A stretch of 64,000 nucleotides of DNA from assembly GCA_027533385.1 (NCBI GenBank), contig JAPZUE010000025.1, forward strand, positions 248,001 to 312,000, read 5' to 3'. This DNA comes from Rhizobium sp. (GTDB lineage: Bacteria; Pseudomonadota; Alphaproteobacteria; Rhizobiales; Rhizobiaceae). This document shows positions 17,117-26,909 of this stretch, piece after piece. Below the pieces are notes generated by a model, which made no database searches, was not told where the DNA came from, and saw only the letters and a program-made list of their open reading frames with translations. Position 1 is the first letter of the stretch. The number at the start of each line of letters is the position of its first letter. The translations under genes were made by a program, and so were the position numbers.

Positions 17117-17518
17117 TCAGCCGCCGACCTGGGCGATCCAGTCCGGCAGGCTGTAATAGTTGGAAATGCGGGCGACCTTGCCGTCGCGGATCTCGAAAAA
17201 GGCGCCGGCAGGCAGGCGGTAGGTCTGGCCATTGGCTTGCGGCAGGCCCTCATCGGTTGCCAGATAAGTGCCGTTGACGATGAATTCGGCCGCACCCCGG
17301 GTGCCGTCCTCGTTGACCATGATCACCATATCGGTGAGCTCTTCCTTATAGCAGCGGTTCATGTGGTCCATGAACTTCGCGAAAGCTTCCTTCCCCGTCT
17401 GGCGGGCACCCTGGTTGATGTCATGCGCGACATCATCGGTCAGGAGCGAGAGGAAACGGTCCATGTCGCCGGCATTGAAGGCATCGTAATAGGCACGGAT
17501 GGTGGCTGCGGCGGTCAT
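17117..17518 (-). CDS. NTF2-like / ketosteroid-isomerase-related protein
   Basis: 133 residues with the SnoaL/NTF2-like pattern: an N-terminal helix with IRAYYDAFNAGDMDRFLSLL, DDVAHDINQGARQTGKEAF in the middle and a beta-rich C terminus ending in RISNYYSLPDWI. Members are small cone-shaped barrels acting as isomerases, hydrolases or binding proteins; the substrate cannot be read from sequence. The gene is divergent from a GNAT gene. Length and start are normal for the family. Confidence 0.85.
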   Translation of the reverse strand: MTAAATIRAYYDAFNAGDMDRFLSLLTDDVAHDINQGARQTGKEAFAKFMDHMNRCYKEELTDMVIMVNEDGTRGAAEFIVNGTYLATDEGLPQANGQTYRLPAGAFFEIRDGKVARISNYYSLPDWIAQVGG

Positions 17519-17599
17519 CGATCACTCCTCGTCGTGGAATTGCTTTCTCGGCTCGTGGGAGATGGGTATAAACACTCCGCAACGGACTGAAAACACTCT

Positions 17600-18193
17600 A
17601 TGGCGCTTACCATCCAATCCTTTTCCGGCAGCGACGCCACACCCTTCTTCGGCGACCTCGCGCGGCTCAGAACCACGGTCTTCCGGGCCTTTCCCTATCT
17701 CTACGAGGGAAATCCTGTGTACGAGCAGACCTATCTCTCCACCTATGCGAAATCCGAAGGCTCCGTCTTCGTCATCGCTCGCGATGATGACCAGGTGGTC
17801 GGGGTTGCCACGGGAACGCCGATGGCGGGCGAGACCGAGGAGGTCAAGCGCCCCTTCCTTGCGGCCGGGCTCGATCCGCAAGAGTTCTTCTATTTCGGCG
17901 AAAGCGTGCTTCTGCCGCAATATCGCGGCCAGGGCATCGGCTTGAAATTCTTCGAGGGCCGCGAGGCGCAGGCGAAGACACTTGGCCTGCGCTACGCCAC
18001 CTTCTGCGCCGTCGAACGGCCCGCCGACCATCCGCGCCGGCCTTCCGACTACGTGCCACTCGACGCCTTCTGGGCCAAGCGCGGCTACACGCACCACCCC
18101 GCGCTTCGGACCACCTTCACCTGGCGCGACCTCGACGCATCAGTCGAGAGCCCGAAGCCGCTTTCCTTCTGGATCCGGGATCTCAAAGCATGA
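17600..18193 (+). CDS. GNAT-family N-acetyltransferase paired with a nitrilase
   Basis: 197 residues. The acetyl-CoA site is visible at about residues 97-120 (ESVLLPQYRGQGIGLKFFEG), preceded by FVIARDDDQVVGVATGTPM. The stop overlaps the start of the following carbon-nitrogen hydrolase (ATGA), so the two are translationally coupled. GNAT plus nitrilase pairs are common in proteobacteria, where they are thought to handle the same amide or amine metabolite; substrate unknown. Confidence 0.88.
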   Translation: MALTIQSFSGSDATPFFGDLARLRTTVFRAFPYLYEGNPVYEQTYLSTYAKSEGSVFVIARDDDQVVGVATGTPMAGETEEVKRPFLAAGLDPQEFFYFGESVLLPQYRGQGIGLKFFEGREAQAKTLGLRYATFCAVERPADHPRRPSDYVPLDAFWAKRGYTHHPALRTTFTWRDLDASVESPKPLSFWIRDLKA

Positions 18194-19065
18194 CAGCCCT
18201 CACCCTTGCCGCCTGCCAGTACAAGATCGATCTGATCGAGACCTGGGAGGATTATGTCCTCCACCTGACGCGTCTGGTGCATCAGGCCGTCGAACGGGGC
18301 GCAAAGCTCTTGCTCCTGCCGGAATATGCCGGCCTCGTACTCGCCGGCCAGCTCGATGCCGACACCCGCTCCGACCTGCATGGCTCGATCGCCGGCATCC
18401 AGCCGCTCATCCCGGCCTGGGTTGAGCTCTGCGAGGAACTTGCCCGCACCCATTCGATCGTCTTCCAGCCCGGCTCCGCCCCGGTGCTCGATCCTGACGG
18501 CCAATACCGGAACCGCGCCTACCTTTTCGGCCCGGATGGTCTGATCGGTCATCAGGACAAGATCATCATGACCCGCTTCGAGCGCGAGCAATGGGGCATT
18601 GCCGCCGGACGCAACGGGCTCACCGCCTTCGATACCCCGCTCGGCAAGCTCGGCATCCTCATCTGCTACGACAACGAATTCCCGATGCTGGCCCACACGC
18701 TCGCAAACCAGGGCGTCGACCTGATCCTCGCGCCCTCCTGCACCGACACGCTGGCCGGCGCCTATCGCGTGCGCATCGGCGCCCAGGCCCGGGCGCTCGA
18801 AAACCAGATCGCCGTCCTCTCGTCACCCACCGCCGGCACCGCCCCCTGGTCCCCGGCGCTCGACGAAAACCGCGGCCGTGCAGCGCTTTACGTGCCCTCT
18901 GATTACGGCATGCCACCATCGGGCATCTATGCCGAAAGCGAGAGCGACGCGGTCGAAGAGAGCCACTGGCTGATCACCGAGATCGATCTCGATACCGTCC
19001 GGCGCCTGCGCACGGAAGGTCAGGTCGCCACCCGCCGCGACTGGCCGGAACAGTTCGGGGTGTGA
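18190..19065 (+). CDS. Carbon-nitrogen hydrolase (nitrilase superfamily)
   Basis: 291 residues. The Glu-Lys-Cys triad of the superfamily is in place: Glu45 in LLLPEYAGL, Lys in GHQDKIIMTRFE, and Cys in LGILICYDNEFP, followed by LILAPSCTD. The enzyme hydrolyses an amide or nitrile bond in the cytoplasm. It is coupled by a four-base overlap to a GNAT acetyltransferase. The stop converges with the sigma factor gene five bases away. Confidence 0.92.
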   Translation: MTALTLAACQYKIDLIETWEDYVLHLTRLVHQAVERGAKLLLLPEYAGLVLAGQLDADTRSDLHGSIAGIQPLIPAWVELCEELARTHSIVFQPGSAPVLDPDGQYRNRAYLFGPDGLIGHQDKIIMTRFEREQWGIAAGRNGLTAFDTPLGKLGILICYDNEFPMLAHTLANQGVDLILAPSCTDTLAGAYRVRIGAQARALENQIAVLSSPTAGTAPWSPALDENRGRAALYVPSDYGMPPSGIYAESESDAVEESHWLITEIDLDTVRRLRTEGQVATRRDWPEQFGV

Positions 19066-19070
19066 GCCGC

Positions 19071-20309
19071 TCAGGACACGACCAAGGCGTCACGCCGCCG
19101 CACGAGAAATCGCCGCTCCGCCTCGCCCGGCGACAGCGCGAGGGCGCGATCATAGGCAGCGATTGCCTCGGTTACACGCCCGATCCGGCCCAAGATATCC
19201 GCCTGTGCGGCATGAAAGGGCAGGAAATCGGACAAGGTTTCGGTATCCAACCCATCGAGTTCCGTCAGCGCCTCCTCCGCACCCCGCACCTCGGCCAGTG
19301 CCACCGCTCGGTTGATGCGGATGATCGGGTCGTCGCGCAGTTCGACCAATATGTCATAGGCGGCCAGCACGGCCTTCCAGGGCGGCGGATCGTCAAGCGT
19401 TTTTCGGCCGCACCAGAGCGCGTGGATCATCATCTGCAGAATGCGCGGGCCTGGACCCGACATGGCAAGCGCCCGCCCGCAATGGCGCCTTGCATCCTCG
19501 ATCAGCGGCTTCGACCAGAGCGCCGGGTCCTGTTCGGCCAGCGGCACCATCACGCCGTCTGCATCCATCCTAGCCGGCCGCCGCGCCTCGGCAAAGCGGA
19601 TCGTGGCCGCGAGCGCCAACACCTCCGCTTCCTGTGGCAACATCTCTGTCAGGAGCGCCGTCACCTCCAGCATCTCGCGGGCAAACCCCGCATGCCGGCC
19701 GGAGCCCGCCGCATCCTCATGTGCCTTGGCATAGGCGACCTCCAGCGTCGAAAGCACGGCTGCGAGACGTTCGGCCCAATGCTCCGGTCCCGGCACCTCG
19801 AAACTGACACCGGCCTCGGCGATCTTGCGCTTGGCGCGCACCAGCCTCTGGGCGAGCGTCGTCTCCGACACCAGAAAGGCGCGCGCGATCTCGTCCGTCG
19901 ACAGACCGCAGACCAGTTTCAGCGTCAGTGCTGCCCGGCTGTCGGGCGCGACGGCCGGATGACAGCAGACGAAGATCAGCTTCAGCCGCTCGTCGGGAAT
20001 GACCGCGTCGTCGCTGGCCAGCCGGTCCTCGGCGGTCGGTTCCGGTTCGGGTTCATCGGGACGGTTCTCGGCCCGCACACGCCTTCGCCTCAGGATATCG
20101 AGGGCTGCGCGTTCGGCCACCCGGTAGAGCCAGGCTGCCGGATCGCGGGGCAGGTCCTGCCCCTCGTCACCCCAGGCCTTCACCGCCTTGAGGCAGCTTT
20201 CGGCGAAGGCCTCTTCCGCAAGATCGAGGTCGCGGTAGCGGGCGGCGAGTGCGGCACGAATGCGCCCGCCCGCCGCCCGGAAGGTCTCGTCGAGAACCCC
20301 CGCCCGCAT
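19071..20309 (-). CDS. ECF42-type RNA polymerase sigma factor with C-terminal TPR domain
   Basis: 412 residues. The N-terminal part has sigma region 2 (AEEAFAESCLKAVKAWGDEG, PAAWLYRVAERAALDILRRR) and region 4 (LTLKLVCGLSTDEIARAFLVSETTLAQRLVRAKRKI). The C-terminal half is a helical TPR-like extension typical of the ECF42 group, ending LALSPGEAERRFLVRRRDAL. This group has no anti-sigma factor and is encoded with a DGPF/YCII-domain protein, exactly as here. I chose the ATG at 20309, four bases after the DGPF stop; the open frame to 20504 overlaps that gene and is noise. Confidence 0.88.
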   Translation of the reverse strand: MRAGVLDETFRAAGGRIRAALAARYRDLDLAEEAFAESCLKAVKAWGDEGQDLPRDPAAWLYRVAERAALDILRRRRVRAENRPDEPEPEPTAEDRLASDDAVIPDERLKLIFVCCHPAVAPDSRAALTLKLVCGLSTDEIARAFLVSETTLAQRLVRAKRKIAEAGVSFEVPGPEHWAERLAAVLSTLEVAYAKAHEDAAGSGRHAGFAREMLEVTALLTEMLPQEAEVLALAATIRFAEARRPARMDADGVMVPLAEQDPALWSKPLIEDARRHCGRALAMSGPGPRILQMMIHALWCGRKTLDDPPPWKAVLAAYDILVELRDDPIIRINRAVALAEVRGAEEALTELDGLDTETLSDFLPFHAAQADILGRIGRVTEAIAAYDRALALSPGEAERRFLVRRRDALVVS

Positions 20310-20313
20310 CACC

Positions 20314-20685
20314 TCAACGCTTTTCCGAAAGGCCCGGCGGCATCGGCAACAGGGGACGGACTTCGATGGCGCCATCCTTGCCGAGCGGCACTTTTCTGGC
20401 GATCGCAATCGCCGCATCGAGGTCCTCGGCTTCCACGAGGTAGAAGCCGCCCAGCTGTTCGCGCGTCTCGGCGAAGGGACCATCATGAATGGTCTGCTTG
20501 CCACCCGTGGTGCGCACGGTGGTTGCAGCCTCCGTGCCCTTCAGCCCGGCACCTGCGCGCATCTTCTCGCCCAGCTCATGGCTGAAAGCGAAATGGCGCG
20601 GCCCGAGATCGGCCATGATCGGCCCGGTCTTGTCGGGACCGCCGAAGATTTCCTCGTTTTCATAGATCAGCAGCAGGTATTGCAT
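20314..20685 (-). CDS. DGPF/YCII-domain partner of the ECF sigma factor
   Basis: 123 residues, a dimeric ferredoxin-like YCII-related fold. The family signature is IHDGPFAETREQLGGFYLVE, and the C terminus reads VRPLLPMP. Genes of this type sit immediately upstream of ECF42 sigma factors; the protein is thought to be a regulator or target of the sigma factor, though its biochemical function is not settled. The unit is divergent from lepA across 260 bases in which I see no further gene. Confidence 0.9.
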   Translation of the reverse strand: MQYLLLIYENEEIFGGPDKTGPIMADLGPRHFAFSHELGEKMRAGAGLKGTEAATTVRTTGGKQTIHDGPFAETREQLGGFYLVEAEDLDAAIAIARKVPLGKDGAIEVRPLLPMPPGLSEKR

Positions 20686-20945
20686 GGTCGTTGCCCCTCC
20701 TTCGGGCCCTTGCGGTATCGTCTGTCGATCCCGTCGATGAAGAGACGCGGCTCCGACATCGGATTCGACAACGGCCAGACATTTTTTCTGACGCCCCGCC
20801 CACTATCGGCGACGGGCCCGCCGCTGACAACGGTCCGTATCAGGCGACAGACGGCCTGCCTGCGACGTCAAAACCACCGTGATCGCCCGGAAAACCCGAT
20901 CTTTCCGCTTTGCGATACAAGGGGTCGCTGCTATATGCGCGAGCC

Positions 20946-22769
<1,824 letters not shown>

Positions 22770-22809
22770 GGCGGGCGGTTCGGCATACTGTCGACTAACG
22801 ACTCCGTCG

Positions 22810-23559
22810 CTATTCTTTGTCGCTGACGCGTAACGGAAGCTGAATTTTCATTGCCGTCAGCACGTTAATTAGTTCATCGACGCTTTCTTGGTCTCGAAAA
22901 GAGAAACGGCCGCTAATGAGCTTGCCACTCCGGAAGCTGCCCGAAATTGAAACCTCGTACGGCTCGTCATCATCCAAATGGTTTGTCTGGTCACTTGGCG
23001 CAGGGGTTTCTGATTTGTTTTTTTCACGTCCCAACCATTCGTTAACAAAAGCTTGACTCCGCTCCGGAGTCAGCGGCGCAATCGGTGCCAAATGAACTTC
23101 TGACTCTGTCCTGAGCAGACTCTTTGTCTCGCGATATGTACGGATAACTGAGTCTGCGGCAGACGGAATGAACTTCTGTGTGATAAGATACGCTCGTATT
23201 GCAGCATCACTGGCTTTACCCTCATTAAAGCGTGCATCGATCTCCCTAAACAACTCTGGCCGCGATGCTGCCTCACGAATAGCCTCAGCACGTTCTGGCA
23301 TCCCCTCTTCATGGGCTATGATACGAACTGCAAGATCGGATACCCGGGTCTCATCGCCACGGCCTTCAAGCAAGCCATATTTGGATAGCGCCGCTAAGAC
23401 TCCCAAACTTTTACCATTTAATCCCCCATAGCCCATGAGGGTAGCAGCGACGCCTCGTGGAATCGGTGATTGGTAGTTTTGGGCGAATATATTACTTACC
23501 TTTTCGATTGCCTCTTTTAGACTCAGCGACGGATATGACGGGCTCCTGACCTTGGCCAT
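22810..23559 (-). CDS. Uncharacterised protein with helical/winged-helix-like N terminus
   Basis: 249 residues. The N-terminal half is helical and ordered (SYPSLSLKEAIEKVSNIF, LNGKSLGVLAALSKYGLLEG, VIRTYRETKSLL), with a pattern like a winged-helix module in which a short Gly-rich step separates helices. The middle is polar and disordered; the C terminus is beta-like. I recall similar unknown proteins scattered through bacteria but no function. Its base composition is clearly lower in GC than the neighbours, suggesting transfer. It converges on lepA. Confidence 0.75.
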   Translation of the reverse strand: MAKVRSPSYPSLSLKEAIEKVSNIFAQNYQSPIPRGVAATLMGYGGLNGKSLGVLAALSKYGLLEGRGDETRVSDLAVRIIAHEEGMPERAEAIREAASRPELFREIDARFNEGKASDAAIRAYLITQKFIPSAADSVIRTYRETKSLLRTESEVHLAPIAPLTPERSQAFVNEWLGREKNKSETPAPSDQTNHLDDDEPYEVSISGSFRSGKLISGRFSFRDQESVDELINVLTAMKIQLPLRVSDKE

Positions 23560-23837
23560 GTTCGGTTCTCCTGACTTCTCCGAAAAATACCGAAAATTAA
23601 TTCACTCGTCAAACCAGATATTACGCCGAAATATACGATACCGTATAATTTTACGAATACTTGCGCGGCGCACGCGGTTGTGGCATCTTCTGCATAAAAG
23701 GAGAGATTCGCATGACGAGAAGAGTAATAGCCAGCCGCACCAATGAGCACCGTCGCGGTTGGCAGTAACAAGAAGGGCCACAAAACAGATTGGGCTGCAA
23801 CCCGACCTGAAATGTGACCCTTGGTGTCAGCGGACAA
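23523..23837 (-). CDS. Small two-helix membrane protein
   Basis: 104 residues with two hydrophobic stretches (about 19-40, WPFLLLPTATVLIGAAGYYS; about 65-88, VKLYGIVYFGVISGLTSELI). Its 3' end overlaps the start of the 249-residue gene by 37 bases on the same strand, and it has the same low-GC composition. No family is recognised. The amphipathic pattern and overlap favour a real gene, but this is unproven. Confidence 0.45.
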   Translation of the reverse strand: MSADTKGHISGRVAAQSVLWPFLLLPTATVLIGAAGYYSSRHANLSFYAEDATTACAAQVFVKLYGIVYFGVISGLTSELIFGIFRRSQENRTWPRSGARHIRR

Positions 23838-23959
23838 GCCCTAATCCGTTGGACGAATGTACTGGGAATGCCGATATCTGAAGCACTTTGCACCTTCAGA
23901 ATCGCACGTCCCGGTCTTCGTTTCAAGAGGGCAACCAATTGAAATGAAAGGTTCGTTCA

Positions 23960-24157
23960 ATGAACGACAACGGTAAGCCGAGCCCTGCGCTCACCTTCGA
24001 TGACGCCGTCCAGATCTGGCTCCGCCACTGATCCGGCGAGTTTCAGAACCGGATTGCGGCGCGTCTCGACGTCAATCCGGGCCGCGTGAACGAAGTTCTG
24101 AAAGAACGGAAGTTCATCGGCAGCCGTGAAGCGGCTCTTCAGAAACGCTCAGCATGA
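23960..24157 (+). pseudogene. Small helix-turn-helix protein gene broken by an in-frame TGA
   Basis: A 66-codon frame reads MNDNGKPSPALTFDDAVQIW up to an in-frame TGA at 24029-24031 (codon 24), then continues in the same frame through NRIAARLDVNPGRVNEVLK to a normal TGA at 24155. The downstream half has the look of a small HTH (IAARLDVNPGRVNEVL). A single TGG-to-TGA change (Trp to stop) explains the break. A sequencing error or recoding cannot be excluded. The piece lies upstream of a DUF2188 gene. Confidence 0.55.
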
Positions 24158-24220
24158 CGAAGCGAGGTCGCTGCGAAAGCAGCGGCCTCCCTCCTCACCA
24201 TCGAATACAGGATTCTGAAA

Positions 24221-24445
24221 ATGACAAAACGCAATCAACACGTCGTCCCCCATGCCAATGGCTGGGCGGTCAAGGGTGCAGGCTCCGAGCGTGCCACCAA
24301 GGTCGTCCCAACCCAGCGCGAAGCGATCGGCATTGCCCGTGGCATCGCGCAAAACCAGCAGTCGGAAATGCTGATCCAGGGAGAAAACGGTCGCATCCGC
24401 GAGCGCAACTCCTATGGCAATGATCCGCATCCGCCGAAGGGCTGA
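24221..24445 (+). CDS. DUF2188-type small protein
   Basis: 74 residues beginning MTKRNQHVVPHANGWAVKGA and ending RERNSYGNDPHPPKG. This is the pattern of DUF2188 (HVVPxxxGWAVKxxGAxRA...QxExIxxAR...NQxSEL.IHGxDGRIRExxSYGNDP-like). Function is unknown; genes of this type travel in accessory regions. It lies just upstream of ccdAB on the same strand. Confidence 0.85.
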   Translation: MTKRNQHVVPHANGWAVKGAGSERATKVVPTQREAIGIARGIAQNQQSEMLIQGENGRIRERNSYGNDPHPPKG

Positions 24446-24535
24446 CACCTCTGCCGGGGGCGGTTCGCCGCCCTCGGCACCGACTTTCTCACATGCGAGT
24501 TTCGCGCTATAATGGCGCATCCTCGGAGTTGCGCC

Positions 24536-24766
24536 ATGTCGATCGAAGCCCGAAAGCCACATGACGTGACTGTCAGTGAAGCCCTCGTCACCGAGGCTGA
24601 AACCCTCGGCCTCGATGTTGCGGGTGCGGCAGAACAGGGCATCGCCCGCGCCATCAAGGCCGAGAAGGAGCGACGCTGGAAAATCGAGAATGCCGAGGCG
24701 ATCAAGGCGTCAAACGACTATGTCGCCAAACATGGTCTGCCGCTCGCCAAATACCGGCTCTTCTGA
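24536..24766 (+). CDS. ccdA: CcdA-family antitoxin
   Basis: 76 residues from the ATG at 24536 (the frame opens at 24512 but the family starts with a short N terminus like MSIEARKPHDVTVSEALV). The ribbon-helix-helix lies in the first 45 residues; the C-terminal tail (ENAEAIKASNDYVAKHGLPL) is the toxin-binding part typical of CcdA. It neutralises CcdB and represses the pair. ccdB starts two bases after the stop. Confidence 0.9.
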   Translation: MSIEARKPHDVTVSEALVTEAETLGLDVAGAAEQGIARAIKAEKERRWKIENAEAIKASNDYVAKHGLPLAKYRLF

Positions 24767-24768
24767 CG

Positions 24769-25068
24769 ATGACCCGTTTCCACGTTCACCGGATAGGGAA
24801 CGATGGAAGTCTCGCACTCGACGTGCAGTCCAATCTGCTGGATGCCCTGACGACCCGTGTGGTCGTGCCGCTCGCACCGGTCGACGACGTGGTGACGCTC
24901 GTTCCGCGCCTCAATCCGCGCCTTACGGTGGATGGTCAGAGCTTCGCGATGCTGACGCAGTTCGTCACAACGGTGCCGGTCTCCGCCGTCGGCCCCTCGA
25001 TCGCAAATCTTTCCGCCCGCGCCGACGAGATCACCGCCGCGACCGATTTCCTCTTTCAGAGCTTCTGA
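24769..25068 (+). CDS. ccdB: CcdB-family toxin (DNA gyrase inhibitor)
   Basis: 99 residues with the CcdB pattern: LALDVQSNLLDALTTRVVVPL, PRLNPRLTVDGQSFAMLTQ, and a C-terminal helix ITAATDFLFQSF. CcdB poisons DNA gyrase; the last residues are important for that in the F-plasmid protein (WGI there, QSF here), so activity should not be assumed. Directly behind ccdA. On a chromosome such pairs stabilise accessory DNA or are relics. Confidence 0.9.
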   Translation: MTRFHVHRIGNDGSLALDVQSNLLDALTTRVVVPLAPVDDVVTLVPRLNPRLTVDGQSFAMLTQFVTTVPVSAVGPSIANLSARADEITAATDFLFQSF

Positions 25069-25151
25069 GCCCCTGCTTGCCCGCCTGTGCCCGTCGCGCT
25101 AGCATTCGCATGCCATCATAAGCCAATAAACCAGAGACAAGGGAGACGGGC

Positions 25152-25517
25152 ATGCACAAGTTCAAGATCATCAAGACCGAGAAGGGCGAGTTCCGGGCCC
25201 AGTTCGTCTACAATTCCGAGGTCATGGTCTGGTCGGAGAACTATGCCTCGAAGGCGAGCGCCAAGAACTGCATCGAGTCCCTGAAAAAGAACGCCCCCGG
25301 CGCCCCGGTCGTCGATCTCACCAAGCAGGAAACCGGCAGTGGCTACCGCTTCGAGATCGACGAGGCCAAGAACGGCGAAACCTTCGTCCGCTTCCGCGCC
25401 GCCAATGGCGAAATCATGGTGCGCTCGGAAACCTACAAGTCGAAATCCAGCGCCAAGAACTGCATCGAGTCCATCCAGAAACGCGCCGCCGAGGCCACGG
25501 TGGAAGAGGCGGAGTGA
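25152..25517 (+). CDS. YegP-family protein with two DUF1508 repeats
   Basis: 121 residues made of two copies of the about 50-residue DUF1508 unit: first MHKFKIIKTEKGEFRAQFVY...ASAKNCIESLKKNA, second YRFEIDEAKNGETFVRFRAA...SSAKNCIESIQKRA. The repeats share the pattern E-x-Y-x-S-K-x-S-A-K-N-C-I-E-S. Function is unknown; the fold is a small beta-alpha unit. A repeat-rich gene-free stretch follows. Confidence 0.9.
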   Translation: MHKFKIIKTEKGEFRAQFVYNSEVMVWSENYASKASAKNCIESLKKNAPGAPVVDLTKQETGSGYRFEIDEAKNGETFVRFRAANGEIMVRSETYKSKSSAKNCIESIQKRAAEATVEEAE

Positions 25518-25550
25518 ACGCACGGTCCTGCCTGGGGCTGAGGAGCCGGC

Positions 25551-25752
25551 GGCGACCTCCCTCCCCCCTTGCGGGGGAGGACGGAAAATCGAAGGCTTAG
25601 GCGAGCGCAAGCCGCCTAAACTTCAGATTTTCCCGGAGAGGGGCGCAGTTCCGTTGGCACTCACCTCACCGAGCCCCCCTCTTGCAAAATCTGAGGTTTG
25701 GCCCTGATCGGGCCAATTCCTCGATTTCTCGTTCTCCCCCGCAAGGGCGGAG
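25551..25752. repeat. Composite nested-palindrome intergenic repeat, copy A
   Basis: A run of nested inverted repeats: CCTCCCTCCCCCCTTGCGGG palindrome, then a 7-bp stem TTAGGCG/CGCCTAA at 25597-25619, then a right half with AAAATCTGAGG and a GGCCCTGATCGGGCC hairpin, closing with CTCCCCCGCAAGGGCGGAG. The inner flanks AAATCGA...TCGATTT and CAGATTTT...AAAATCTG can pair over long range. The same order recurs in copy B at 26685-26881. Confidence 0.7.
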
Positions 25753-26684
25753 ATAGGCGTCGCGCAAGATGCCATTGCCCCTCATCCGCCTGCCGGCACC
25801 TTCTCCCCGCAGGCGGGGAGAAGGCCGAGACCTCAACCGCGCGTGCCTCCCTCTCCCCGCCTGCGGGGAGAGGGTAGGGTGAGGGGCAAAGCCACGAACT
25901 CGGCCTTTCCCGAAAAAAGGGGGACGAATTCCAGAAATACCCCAACAAAATCAACGTCACAACTTTTTTCATCCCCGCCCATTTTTCTCGCCTTACCCTA
26001 ATCCCCGTCCCGCCCTCGGATACACCTGACGATGCGATGTCAGGCGAGGCGGGGCCGGCGCCGGGGGCGAGTGCTCTCGCAGGCACAAATTCCCGGCCCG
26101 CTGCAACGGTCTCCCTCCGGACGAAGGGCTTGACGAGGGTGATGGGGTCGGATGCGCCTCAAAGCCTGGATACCCTGATCGGAAGGACGTGCCTCAGAGG
26201 CACACAGACAAGGCGCCCGCGCTGTCGCGAACATCCAGACAGCGGGGCGGAGAAAACGGCGGGGATGAGGACCGAGGTCGCGAATGACCAGGGCCCCATC
26301 CCCCGGGCGAGGGTCCCGGTCGGAATGGTGCACCATCCGGCGGGAACCTCCCGGGCCACCGGCCAGGCTCTGGCAGACATTCCGCAAGGAGGACTCGGCC
26401 AAAGCCGGACCCGCGCCCGGTCGACGTTGGGACACCCGTCCCAGCGCCCGTCGCCGCCTTGCCAGAGAGTCGCATGCAGCGGGAAAAAACGCCGAACGAG
26501 GCGCCGGAAGGAGCCACATACACTACTTAGACAGGTTGCTTCTGGCGCCTCGTCCGATCCCTCGGGTCAAGCCCGAGGACAAGTTTCAAGCCACCCGGAA
26601 GGAGCGATCCCGACCGGCGGCGAAGCTTGGGCTTTTTGACAGTTCAGTTCTTGAATGGTGGGAGAGCGGGCCGCAAGCGCGGAG
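25753..26684. other. Gene-free stretch between two repeat copies
   Basis: No convincing gene. At 25801-25890 there are two further palindromes of the CTCCCCGC/GCGGGGAG type, common in rhizobial intergenic regions. A GC-rich block at about 26030-26530 is open in several frames on both strands, which is expected at this GC content and does not indicate coding. A CCTCGGGTCAAGCCCGAGG hairpin lies near 26560, related to the repeat at 4104-4188. Confidence 0.5.
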
Positions 26685-26881
26685 CCCCTCTCCCCCTTGG
26701 TGGGGGAGAAAGCGATTTCGATGAATTAGGCGAGCGCAAGCCGCCTAAACATCTGAAATCGCAAGTGAGGGGGTCCGTTCGTCGTGCCACTATCACCGAT
26801 CCCCTCACCAACAAAATCTGAGGTTTAGCCCTGATCGGGCTAAGCCCTCGATTTTGTAACCTCTCCCACAAAGGGGAGAGG
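26685..26881. repeat. Composite nested-palindrome intergenic repeat, copy B
   Basis: Same order of parts as copy A: CCCCTCTCCCCCTTGGTGGG palindrome, TTAGGCG/CGCCTAA stem at 26726-26748, AAAATCTGAGG, a TAGCCCTGATCGGGCTA hairpin, and a CTCTCCC...GGGGAGAG end. Base changes in the GGCCC hairpin are compensated on both arms (GGCC...GGCC in A, AGCC...GGCT in B), indicating selection for pairing or a common hairpin source. Confidence 0.7.
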
Positions 26882-26909
26882 AGTCGGCTCCGAGCAAGAC
26901 GTTAGCCGC

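Noticed and set aside
19062..20585. A 507-codon plus-strand frame opposite the sigma factor
   Set aside because: Antisense to clear sigma-factor and DGPF genes.
26030..26530. Possible RNase P RNA or SRP RNA in the gene-free stretch
   Set aside because: On both strands the conserved RNase P core (GAGGAAAGTCCGGGC-like) and the SRP tetraloop region (GGTCAGG...GGAAGGAGC with its partner) are missing.
26037..26639. A 200-residue plus-strand frame and three minus-strand frames
   Set aside because: All frames are open at once, composition is Arg/Pro/Gly/Ser-rich, no ribosome site, no family; expected in GC-rich non-coding DNA.
25551..26881. CRISPR array
   Set aside because: The repeats are two composite palindromic units about 1.1 kb apart with no regular spacers and no cas genes.
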